Shown here: positions 12,139-20,779 of the stretch, one piece after another
Numbering within the stretch: position 1 is the stretch's first letter
Layout of the letters: each line of letters opens with the position of its first letter
Program-made: the position numbers and the translations under genes
Notes under the pieces: generated by a model
Seen by the model: only the letters and a program-made list of their open reading frames with translations
Database searches by the model: none
What the model was told of the DNA's origin: nothing
NCBI GenBank assembly: GCA_947683625.1
Contig: CANTUR010000920.1
Span: 248,001 to 312,000, forward strand
DNA: 64,000 nt
Reading direction: 5' to 3'
From: Mallotus nudiflorus
Taxonomy: Eukaryota > Streptophyta > Magnoliopsida > Malpighiales > Euphorbiaceae

Positions 12139-12912
12139 TTATTTTATGAACAAAGCATCATTTTGGACACAGGGTAGTGACAGGTTGATAGCATTATTTT
12201 GGAGACGGTAGACAATTTGGTAGTGAAGGGTGGCTACTTTGGCTGTGGAGATTTGTTCAGCACCAAGGATCTGGAGTTGCACTTTTAAAGCTGTCAAGGC
12301 ATGAGGATCAGAAAGGGTAAGATTATAATTTGGGAAAAATGTAAAGAATACTGAGCCAGCATTTAAGGATGTCTCTATGGTCCCAATTACAGCATCTTGA
12401 TTCGGTTTATATCTAGAATCCAAAAGAGCGATCCTAGAGAAAACAGGTTGCCCTGCTCTACCATGGTAGGAGAGTCCTAACCTTATAGCTCCAAAGTGGA
12501 TGTGAGTGTATCCCTGTTTAAGCCAAGTTCTTAGAAATTCTGGAGCAATTTCTAAGGTCACAAATTGTTCTGTCTGAGAGGCTGGCATATGGTGTTGATT
12601 AAAGCTAGAGGCTTGAACATATTCTTTTATAGAAGAAGTGGGTCGGTTTACAAGAGCTTTAAAAGATTGTTTCCAGTTTATTTTGGATTTTGAAAAGGCA
12701 ATATAAGGGTTCAAGAGGGTAAACTTTGATTCTTCACTCTTTTGGTCTTCAGGAAGGTAAGTAAATTCATACAAGTAATCGGTCTTTTTCTGGGTGGTTT
12801 GGTTGATGGGGGGTGATACGGTAACAGCAACAGACTTAGTTGGCACATACTTATAATCATATATTACAGAGGGAGTAGAAGAGGGAACAGAAGAGCTTTC
12901 TAGTTCTATCAT
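12139..12912 (-). pseudogene. Movement protein domain (30K superfamily) of copy A
   Basis: The longest viral N-terminal frame in the window, 257 codons, opens at the first ATG after the leader. A central segment reads RIALLDSRYKPNQDAVIG, resembling the 30K-superfamily core with its conserved Asp, followed by beta-strand-like VFFTFFPNYNLTLSDP. In relatives these proteins form tubules at plasmodesmata and move virus between cells. The frame stops after FIK at 12139, where copy C reads on into the coat region. The movement domain was therefore probably the N-terminus of a polyprotein, and the stop is a mutation. It is uninterrupted here but belongs to a dead provirus. Confidence 0.8.
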
Positions 12913-13043
12913 GTTTAAGAATTTTTTCTCTTTTAGTCTTCATATGAATTATAACAATTCCACCTTATGCAAAAACAAGGCTCTGATAAGGTGGAATTGT
13001 TATAATTCATAAGAAGACTAAAAGAGAAGAAATTCTTAAACAT
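12912..13043. repeat. Head-to-head inverted repeat joining virus copies A and B
   Basis: Left arm 12912-12968 and right arm 12986-13042 are near-perfect reverse complements over about 57 bp (CACCTTAT against ATAAGGTG at the centre). They are separated by a 17-nt spacer (12969-12985). Each arm is the viral 5' leader ending at the first ATG. The structure could form a cruciform or, if transcribed, a long hairpin RNA. Confidence 0.93.
12979..12988 (-). other. tRNA-Met primer binding site remnant of copy A
   Basis: The minus strand reads TATCAGAGCC, the last 10 bases of the TGGTATCAGAGCC primer site that pairs with initiator tRNA-Met. It lies upstream of the leader, where caulimovirid minus-strand DNA synthesis begins. 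The first three bases are changed or lost at the A/B junction. Confidence 0.6.
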
Positions 13044-15428
13044 GATCAATCCTTGGGATCCAGAAGATAACATTCCTGTAGCCTCTTTTGATAATTCTAG
13101 AAGACCAATCTATGCTTTTAAGCATGATGGTCACTGTTATTTTGATTATTGTAATTGTGATGATTGTTGTGTTGCATCCTACTTTGATGATGATGAGAAG
13201 AAAAAGAAAAAAAAAAGAAATCTCCAGGAAAATATAGTGAAAAGGAATTCATAAGAAGATATGAAGATGGAGATTCAAGCATCTGCACTCTGGGACAACC
13301 TTCAGGAAAATAAGATTATCTTGTATCATATTCTCCTTCTGCTTGGTACAAACCAACAGCTACTCAAAACATTCCTCCTGAACCTTGCAAGCCTCAAATA
13401 CCTCCTTCCCAGCCGAAACCTAAGTCAGCTCCTCTCCCATGTTACAAAAAAGCTTTGAAATGGGTAAGAAAAGAAAACTCAACCGAGATTCAAAAGCCAA
13501 AGTCTTTACCCCAAATATGTATGTTCCAACCCATAGACTTTTCTCCTTTAACCAAAGAAATAAAAAACCAACTTATTATGTACCCTTTTATCCTGGAATC
13601 AAACATTTTTTATGCAGATGGCAGACCTAGACAAACAACTCCAGCTGAAGCAGTAGTCAACTGGCAGACACAGAATGCTTGTGCTCAAAATCAAAAACTG
13701 AAGCTTATTGAAAAAAAGATTGATGGAGTTACTGAATATATGAATTTGGCAGAAAAAAAGTTCCAGGCCTTTGAAAAATGAATGAAAGCAGTTCATGTAG
13801 AATTACAAAGGCAGATAGAGATGAAGCACCAGGAACATATGTGAATTATCAGCAACAAAGGCACATTGAATAGCATTCAAATGAAAGAAACGGAAATTTT
13901 AAACTTGAAAGCCCAGGTTGACCAACTTGAAAAAGATCTTAAAAGGAAGAAAGAAGAGTTGTCTTCACAAACCTCTTCAAAATCTTTCTCTCCATATCCT
14001 TTGGGTCTTTTGTACAACCCTTATTTAATTCCCAGTTCACCATACACAGCCTCTTCCACCCAATCTTTATTTCCTGCACCAACAGCTCCCTTGAATATTC
14101 CTCCAAATTTTCAAGGATTTAAATCCTCATTAAAAACCCCTTCTCAAACACAGTCCTCTGATGAAACAACATCGAAAAAAGGAAAAACAGTTCATTTCTC
14201 TCAAACTAAAAAACCTAAAATAACACCCTTTGAATCATTACCCAAAAATACCTTACCAACCTCATCACCAAAAGAGTCAGAACACCCTCTAATGATGGTG
14301 AATCCCATCTCTTCCTTTTTGGAAAAATGTGTTGAAAATGTCATGCCCAGCTTTTCAATTGGTTCTATTTCAAAGGAAAGTTCATCTTCTGAATCTTCAG
14401 AAAGTGACTCTGATTCAGATTATGAAATACCCTACCAATTGATGGCTGATGATGCTACATCTTCTAAAGGACCTCAAGTTGAAGAAGTTGATGATCCAGA
14501 AGAAGAATTTGAATAGCCCAGAACACCACAGCCAAATCCACAGATAAATTTCCAAAAAAATACTGGAAATTACTTTACCCTGGATGATGTTCCTCCTTCA
14601 TAAAATAGGAATAGATTTCTGGAATTTAGAGCATGGATAGCTGGACAAATGCTTATTCCTGGAGCAAAAATCAGGGTTGTTATTGAAACATTTCTTGCAA
14701 AAATGGTGGGAAAGCTAGCAAACTGGTATGCTTCTCTGAATGCTTATGCTAGAACCCAATTTATGGATGCCACATCACCAGAAGATTTTCTAAGACTCTT
14801 GCATTATGAGTTCTTAGAAAAATGGGATGATGATCTTGAAGTTGCACGAAAGGAGTATTACCAGATGAAATATTGTTCACTATAGAGAAAAGATCTAGAA
14901 AGATATTTCCAACATATGTCTACTAGATTTTACCTGTTAGGAGGCACTGCTAATCCTGATTTAAAACAAGCCTTTTTGGCTTCTATTCCCGAGATCCTTG
15001 CCTCTCGAATATTTTCAATCCTTCAATAATCAAATTACAAAGTTGGAGATGTGCCAATGGGACATTTGTATCAGATCATGATTCAGGCTCATACCCAGTT
15101 ATGTGATCAAAGGAAGATGATTAAACTGTATCTGAGCAGTAGGAAGAATCCTTTGGGAAAACTTTCATGTGATAGACCTGATTTGCATATCAAATACAAA
15201 GATGCTGATGTTTGTGTTTGTCCATCAAAGAAGAAGAAACACTTCTTCAAATTGAAGAAGAAAAGGAAAAGATCCAAGTTTAAGAAGTGGAAGTATTACA
15301 AGAAGAAAAAGTTCTGTGGTAAGAAGAAAACTGATAGATGCTACATCTGTGGGAAAAAGAGTCATTTTGCAAAAAATTACCCTTTAAAAACAAAGAAGAC
15401 TGAGCAAATGATTCAACAAATTCAGTAG
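13042..15428 (+). pseudogene. Coat protein region of copy B
   Basis: Open segments are 13042-13254, 13455-13781, 13866-14516, 14649-14885 and 15051-15428. The first frameshift falls in the lysine-coding adenine run near 13199-13217. Stops such as that at 14514 (EEFE*P) and near 14600 (PPS*NR) stand where copy A has CAG and CAA glutamine codons. The zinc knuckle near 15340-15385 reads CYICGKKSHFAKNY: the last zinc ligand Cys is now Tyr and a Gly is Ser. Otherwise the layout matches copy A: cysteine cluster, coiled-coil region, acidic serine-rich region, WYASLNAYA core, basic tail. Confidence 0.82.
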
Positions 15429-15599
15429 ATCACTAAAGTATACCTAAATGATGCTGATATTAAGTCTCTCTTTTTAGAAGAAGAAGAAGCTTCACCAGAA
15501 TGTGTTTTTGCTGTAGGCTAAGAGACAGACTCAAAAATTTCCAGCCCTGAAACAGAGTCCTAGAATGATCAGTTCTTAATTGGTAGTGATAATAGAGAC

Positions 15600-16328
15600 A
15601 TGATAGCCCTAACTCATGAAAAATATCCATTACCTTTGTTCCTTATTCAAATTTACCCAACCAGTTATTCCAAACCCATAAAACTTGTAGCCTTGATCAA
15701 CACTGGAGCCAAAACTACCATTCTCAACCCAAAAGCCTTGCCTAAAGAATGTTGGAAACATCATTCTGAGTATTTCTCTATAGCTAATGGAGAATTACTT
15801 AAAACTGGCCTTAAAACCAAACACCCAATAAAGATCCAATTCTTTCCAAATTGTTACACCTCGACACATGTTCTTGGATCTTCTTCACCTAGAAAAGATA
15901 TTGTCATTGGCTTTGATGTCTATTGGAAGATGAAATACTTGAGAATTCTTCTCAATGGACTCAAGTTCAAGAAATACTTTCAACCACTCACCAATATTTC
16001 ATCTATCCTTTTTGTTGGCCAAACCGCTTCTCAACCAAACCTTCAGACTATTCATGAGTTTTTATTAAAAGAATGCAGTGCTCAGTCTCATACAGAGTTT
16101 CTTCAGAAATGCTCATCACCATTGTGGAAAAATGAGGAGTTCTTCATCTCCTTACCTTTCAAACAAAATGAAGATGTCAACCCAACAAAGGAAACTCATC
16201 CAGGAATGACTCCCTCTGATCTTAAATTGGCAATTGAAGAATGCAACCAATTGGAAGACCAAGGTCTAGTTGTTTCCATAAAATCAGAATGGGCATGCCA
16301 AGATTTTTATGTAAACAAAAGATCATAA
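15600..16328 (+). pseudogene. Aspartic protease and linker of copy B, active site mutated
   Basis: A 242-codon frame. The active-site segment reads LVALINTGAKTTILN, with Asp replaced by Asn in the DTG motif, so catalysis would be lost. The frame continues through FPNCYTSTHVLG and the approach to RT (EWACQDFYVNKRS) and stops at 16326-16328, just before the RT start. Confidence 0.85.
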
Positions 16329-16349
16329 CAAGTTCGTGGAAAGAAAAGA

Positions 16350-17221
16350 TTGGTGATTAACTATCAGCCTTTGAATTTCTTCCTTAGAGATGACAAATTC
16401 CCTTTGCCAAAAATTTCCTCATTTTTTGCATTTTTGACGGGAGCTAAAATCTTTTCAAAATTTGATTTGAAGGCTGGATTTTGGCAACTTAGAATCAAAG
16501 AGGAAAACAGATACAAAACGGGCTTTTGTATTCCAAACAGACACTATCAATGGAATGTGTTGCCTTTTGGACTCAAAGTAGCCCCATCACTGTTCCAACG
16601 GGCTATGATCAAAATCTTTGAGCCCATCCTCTCCAGCGCTCTTGTTTATATTGATGATATTCTTTTATTTTCTACAGATATAAAAGCCCATGAGAAACTG
16701 CTCCAACAGTTTGCTAATCTTGTACGACATTATGGTGTTATGCTTTCACCCACTAAAATGTTCATTGGACAAACAAAAATAGATTTTCTTGGAATGAGAT
16801 TCAAAGAAGGGAAGTATCTTCCAGGTTCTCATATTACAACAGAAGTGGATAAATTTCTAAAAGAAAATCTTTCTATCAAGCAAATCAAACAAGTTTTTGG
16901 CATTATCAATTATCTCAGAGATTTTATTCCTCACTTGACAAAGAAGACAGCCCCTCTCAGAGCTCTTTTAAGAAAGAATCCTCCACCATGGTCCTCAGAA
17001 CAAATAGAAGCTCTTGAATAACTTAGAATTTGCATAAAAAATCTTCCTGATCTCCAGATTCCCTCCACAAGAAAAAGAATCCTTCAAACAGATGTAAACG
17101 ATTAATTTTGGGGAGCTATTATTTTAGAAGAGGATGACAATAAGAAAAGACGGATTTGTGCTCATGCTAGTGTAAATTTCACAGATGGTGAATGCCATTA
17201 TCACTCAACCTTCAAAGAGGT
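16350..17221 (+). pseudogene. Reverse transcriptase and first part of RNase H, copy B
   Basis: 16350-17021 is a 223-codon frame with NYQPLNFFLRDDKFPLP, FSKFDLKAGFWQL, NVLPFGLKVAPSLFQRAM and YIDDILLFSTDI, then the thumb to LRALLRKNPPPWSSEQIEALE. A TAA replaces a CAA codon at 17020. RNase H begins near 17085 (QTDVND*FWGA) and is cut at 17221 by the TRIM. The YIDD active site is intact but the frame is not. Confidence 0.9.
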
Positions 17222-17383
17222 TGTTGGGTGTCCATCAATTGTCCCGTGGCGGAGGCAAGTGGGCCGAGTCACAATCGAATGCTGTGGGCGCTTGTGTGTG
17301 TTGAATGCACTATAAGGCTAGGGTAAGCGCCTTTCTTAACACCAATTGGTTTTGGGAGAGTTGGTAGCGCCTAAGGTCCTACA
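17222..17383 (+). repeat. TRIM LTR 1 (162 bp)
   Basis: TGTTGGGTGTCC to GGTCCTACA. A TATA-like CACTATAAGG lies at about 17308-17317. Confidence 0.93.
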
Positions 17384-17385
17384 AG

Positions 17386-17399
17386 TGGTATCAGAGCCA
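17386..17399 (+). other. TRIM primer binding site, first internal domain
   Basis: TGGTATCAGAGCCA, complementary to the 3' end of plant initiator tRNA-Met, two bases after LTR 1. A second copy lies at 17611-17624. Confidence 0.92.
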
Positions 17400-17446
17400 A
17401 GGTCACGGGTTCGATTCCCAGCGGGAGCAATTGCTGAGGGGGAGAT

Positions 17447-17608
17447 TGTTGGGTGTCCATCAATTGTCCCGTGGCGAAGGCAAGTGGGTCGAGTCACAAT
17501 CAAATGCCGTGGGCGCTTGTGTGTGTTGAATGCACTATAAGGCTAGGGTATGCGCCTTTCCTAACACCAATTGGTTTTGAGAGAGTTGGTAGCGCCTGAG
17601 GTCCTACA
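17447..17608 (+). repeat. TRIM LTR 2 (162 bp)
   Basis: Same length as LTR 1 with few base differences. Preceded by the purine tract near 17435-17445. Confidence 0.93.
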
Positions 17609-17671
17609 AGTGGTATCAGAGCCAAGGTCACGGGTTCGATTCCCAGCGGGAGCAATTGCTGAGGGGGAGAT

Positions 17672-17837
17672 TGTTGGGTGGGTGTCCATCAATTGTCCCG
17701 TGGCGGAGGCAAGTGGGCCGAGTCACAATCGAATGCCGTGGGCGCTTGTGTGTGTTGAATGCACTATAAGACTAGGGTATGCGCCTTTCCTACCACCAAT
17801 TGGTTTTGGGAGAGTTGGTAGCGCCTGAGGTCCTACA
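17672..17837 (+). repeat. TRIM LTR 3 (166 bp)
   Basis: Same as the other two but with a 4-bp GGTG duplication near its start (GGGTGGGTGTCC). The closing CCTACA is followed by the target duplication GAGGT. Confidence 0.93.
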
Positions 17838-18422
17838 GAGGTCTTAGCAGTTAAATATGGCATAAAAAAGTTCGAATTCTATCTAATTGGTCATCATTTC
17901 AAAGTTGTGATGGACTGCTCATCATTTCCAAAAATGCTTGAATTCAAACGAAAGACTCTGCCCCATCCTCAACTTCTCAGAATGAAAAAATGGTTTAGTA
18001 AGTATGACTTTGAAGTAGAACACATCAAAGGAGAGGATAACCTATTACCAAATCTTTTAAGCATACCACCTTTCTCTTGTGAAAAACCCTTTCAGCTAAA
18101 AGTTCTTCCCATGCTATACATGTACCAAACTATTAATGCCAACTTTCTTGAAAAAGGTATTCCTCTATCCTTACCATCACACATTTCCATAACCACCCTT
18201 AATCAAAAAGCAAAAACTCAAATTTTTGAACTTCAATCCGAACTAATAAGAAAATATAAGTCAGATTTCTTTCATAAATTAGGCTTTCATCCTATCTATC
18301 CTTTCACCTGTATTTTCAGCTTCCTAAACCAAAGTCCTGGAAACCAATTTTATTGGCCTCCTAAATTGTTAATCCTATTTTGGTATCTTTGTTATCTATA
18401 CTGGATCTTATTTGATCTTTAA
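17838..18422 (+). pseudogene. RNase H end and hydrophobic region of copy B
   Basis: Coding sequence resumes after the TRIM with EVLAVKYGIKKFEF and HHFKVVMDCSSFPKML. It then reads WFSKYDFEVEHIKGEDNLLPN (about 17990-18050) and MYQTINANFLEKGIP. A hydrophobic, aromatic segment follows near 18360-18415 (LLILFWYLCYLYWILFDL), possibly membrane-associated. It stops at 18420-18422. The hydrophobic segment is also in copy C, so it is a feature of the virus lineage; its role is unknown to me. Confidence 0.75.
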
Positions 18423-18512
18423 CCATTAAAGCTTGCAAGGTATATCAGTCTTCTTGAGAAGAATGAAAGTCTGAATCCATATTTGTCAACATTTCTCAAA
18501 TGGTTCTAGAAT

Positions 18513-19175
18513 TTGTCAAGATGGAAATCCTATTTGACAAATGAAGCTTATACTCAACAGGTGGCACCTCCTCTCGAATGTCATACAATCATCACCCTCA
18601 CAAGAACTTTCTTCAAAGCTAAAGGTGTTTTTACTGATGTACCATGCTTTAATATCTATGGGACTTATAGACACTCAATGATGCATTATATTACCATAGA
18701 TACCACAGATCCTTCACCATCGAGAGAGTTTCAAAGACACATGTTCGAGAAAAATGGTATTATTCCAAAGGAGATATGGCCAAAGATATCTGATTATGCC
18801 CCATGGGAAATATTTCCTTCTGATTATGGGAAACAGCTATTAGCAGACAAAGAATATTGGGAAAAGACACAAAGGACTACATCCATCCCATTTCACATGC
18901 AAATTGATGATCCTTATCAAGCTAGCTCATCTGATCCTTATCAAGCCAGCTCATCTGATCCTTATCAAGCTAGCTCATATGATCCTTATCAAGCCAGCTC
19001 ATCTGCAGAACAGATATGGTTAAACTCTTTTAAATCAAATAATTCAGAGGACCCACGTATGCCAATAGCAGGACACTCACAGGATCCTGATGAAGACTTT
19101 TACCATAGTGAAGACAGTGTTGAAGATAAGAATCTATCTCCAAGTCACAAGCCAATTTGTCACAAATGGTTGTAA
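18513..19175 (+). pseudogene. C-terminal viral ORF of unknown function, copy B (220 codons open)
   Basis: An unbroken frame after RNase H that I cannot assign to a known caulimovirid domain. It contains HTIITLTRTFFKAKGVF, CFNIYGTYRHSMMHYITI and PKEIWPKISDYAPWEIF, then four exact-length repeats of DPYQASS(S) at 18909-19004 and an acidic tail (DPDEDFYHSEDSVEDK). Copy C carries the same ORF with three repeat units, so it was a real part of the virus. By position it could be a second ORF or the polyprotein tail, as in florendovirus-like genomes (inference). The start at 18513 is only the first ATG; upstream sequence suggests continuity with the preceding region. Confidence 0.7.
18909..19004 (+). 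repeat. 24-bp tandem repeat x4 in viral C-terminal ORF
   Basis: Four consecutive 24-bp units starting GATCCTTATCAAGC, each encoding DPYQASS plus S or Y. The reading frame is kept. Confidence 0.95.
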
Positions 19176-19269
19176 TTTAAAGTTGTTACTTTTATCAGTG
19201 GATGTCTATCCACATTTGTCTATTTATCTATGGTTGTTTGTTTGCTTGTGTAAGGGCCTCCTTGTATCT

Positions 19270-19352
19270 CAACTCCTTCTCTATATAAGGATCTTTTTGT
19301 CTCAGTTGGAAGGCAGAACCCCTCTTGTAAAAATTTTCAGAAGCTAAATAAA
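19270..19352 (+). promoter_or_regulatory. Viral promoter TATA box and polyadenylation signal, copy B
   Basis: TATATAAG at 19282-19289 and AATAAA at 19347-19352 lie 58 bp apart, after the last ORF. This is the caulimovirid arrangement in which terminally redundant RNA starts downstream of TATA and is polyadenylated after passing the signal a second time. Transcript start is expected near 19310. Whether it is still active cannot be seen. Confidence 0.65.
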
Positions 19353-19418
19353 CAATGGCCTTCTAAAAGTCTTTCTTCTTCTCTAGTAGTTAGATTATGA
19401 ATTATAATCATTCCACCT

Positions 19419-19663
19419 ATCTAAATTAAGGAGTATGCTCTGTACTTGCCTCTATGAAGGATCTAGTACATCAGAAACTTAATTAAGAAGATGATCCAGT
19501 AACCAACTCTATTAAGATTATAATTTATAGTTGTATAGATTATAAAAAGGGGATAGGCTATCTGGCCGAAAATTGATTGTGTGATGCTATAAGTATGGCT
19601 TTGGCTAGTCTATGATATAATCTGTATAGCTATGAAATATAGTTTTAATGGAGCTCTGGTTGT
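19419..19663. other. Unassigned spacer between virus copies B and C
   Basis: 245 bp with no ORF and no match I could see elsewhere in the window. It begins right after the inverted leader match of B and ends where copy C becomes recognisable (ACAAATTGGCT at 19664). It could be divergent viral intergenic DNA or host filler DNA. Confidence 0.5.
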
Positions 19664-19679
19664 AACAAATTGGCTCGTG

Positions 19680-20680
19680 ACTTAGAGATAGATTCTTATC
19701 TTCAGCACTGTCTTCACTATGGTAAAAGTCTTCATCAGGATCCTGTGAGTGTCCTGCTATTGGCATACGTGGGTCCTCTAAATTATTTGTTTTAAAAGAG
19801 TTTAACCATATATGTTCTGTAGATGAGCTGGCTTGATAAGGTTCAGATGAGCTGGCTTGATAAGGATTAGATCAGCTGGCTTGATAAGGATCATCAATTT
19901 GCATATGAGATGGGATGGATGTAGTCCTTCATGTCTTTTCCTAATATTCTTTGTCTGCTAACAGCTGTTTCCCATAATCAGAAGGAAATATTTCCCATGG
20001 GGCATAATCAGATATCTTTGGCCATATCTCCTTTGGAATAATACCATTTTTCTCGAACATGTGTCTTTGAAACTCTCTCCATGGTGAAGGATCTGTGGTA
20101 TCTATGGTAATATAGTGCATCATTGAGTGTCTATAAGTCCCATAGATATTAAAGCATGGTACATCAGTAAAAACACCTTTAGCTTTGAAGAAAGTTCTTT
20201 TGAGGGTGATGATTGTATGACATTCGAGAGGAGGTACCACCTGTTGAGTTTAAGCTTCATTTGTCAAATAGGATTTCCATCTTGAAAAATTCTGGAACAA
20301 TTTGAGAAATGTTGACAAAGGTGGATTCAGAACTTCATTCTTCTCAAGCAGACTGATATACCTTGCAAGCTTTAATGGTTGAAGATCAAATGAGATCCAG
20401 TATAGATAACAAAGATACCAAAACAGGATTACCAATTCAGAAGGCCAATAAAATTGGTTCCAAGACTTTGGTTTAGGAAGCTGAAAATACAAGTGAAAGG
20501 ATAGATAGGATGAAAGCCTAATTTGTGAAAGAAATCTGACCCATATTTTTTTATTAGTTCGGATTGAAGTTCAAAAATTTGAGTTCTTGCTTTTTGATTA
20601 AGGGTGGTCATGGAAATGTGTGATGGTAAGGATGGAGGAATACCTTTTTCAAGAAAGTTGGCATTAATAGTTTGGTACAT
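19680..20680 (-). pseudogene. Hydrophobic segment and C-terminal ORF of copy C
   Basis: 20429-20680 and 20250-20492 encode the region after RNase H, including LVILFWYLCYLYWISFDL. 19941-20240 encodes HTIITLKRTFFKAKGVF to LLADKEY, where a stop occurs. Further left are three DPYQASS-type repeats (19821-19892), one with a TGA, and the acidic tail, so the ORF matches the one in copy B. Function unknown. Confidence 0.75.
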
Positions 20681-20779
20681 GTATAGTATAGGAAGAACTT
20701 TTAGCTGAAAGGGTTTTTCACAAGAGATAGGTGGTCTGCTTAAAAGATCTGGTAATAGGTTATCCTCTCCTTTGATGTG

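Larger units (their letters stand above)
7335..12988 (-). mobile_element. Endogenous pararetrovirus copy A (Caulimoviridae, Petuvirus/Florendovirus-like), degenerate
   Basis: Reading leftward from 12988 there is a tRNA-Met primer-site remnant, a leader, then movement protein, coat protein with CCHC zinc knuckle, aspartic protease, reverse transcriptase and RNase H. That is the order of caulimovirids with a single large polyprotein. It ends abruptly after RNase H (FELQS) at 7335, so the C-terminal ORF and promoter seen in copies B and C are missing. The frame is interrupted at least eight times. There is no integrase, as expected, so integration was passive. The genus assignment is inference from gene order and the coiled-coil sequence pattern in the coat region. 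Confidence 0.88.
17222..17837 (+). mobile_element. TRIM retroelement with three LTRs and two internal domains
   Basis: The structure is LTR-internal-LTR-internal-LTR, 616 bp in all. Each LTR starts TGTTGGGTG and ends GGTCCTACA. Each internal domain is only 63 bp and holds a tRNA-Met primer site (TGGTATCAGAGCCA, two bases after the LTR) and a purine tract (GAGGGGGAGA) before the next LTR. No coding capacity exists, which defines a terminal-repeat retrotransposon in miniature. It is flanked by perfect GAGGT duplications (17217-17221 and 17838-17842) in viral RNase H, so it inserted after the virus did. ORFs over it are spurious. Confidence 0.95.
12986..19418 (+). mobile_element. Endogenous pararetrovirus copy B, lacking the movement protein and split by a TRIM
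   Basis: Same virus family as A and C but on the plus strand. The leader runs 12986-13041 and is followed at once by the coat-protein start (MINPWDPEDN at 13042). The roughly 1-kb movement region present in A and C is gone. Coat, protease and RT follow, then RNase H interrupted by a TRIM (17222-17837), then the C-terminal ORF and a promoter/polyadenylation region at 19270-19352. A 40-bp inverted match to the leader (about 19378-19417) closes the copy. Many stops; dead. Confidence 0.88.

Noticed and set aside
17386..17440. tRNA gene or SINE suggested by GGTTCGATTCC
   Set aside because: It sits between two LTRs, after a primer site and before a purine tract, with no acceptor or anticodon stem.
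17346..17828. Two ORFs reading VAPEVLQVVSEPRSRVRFPAGA
   Set aside because: They repeat because they cross the LTR/primer-site/LTR units of the TRIM. They have no independent support.
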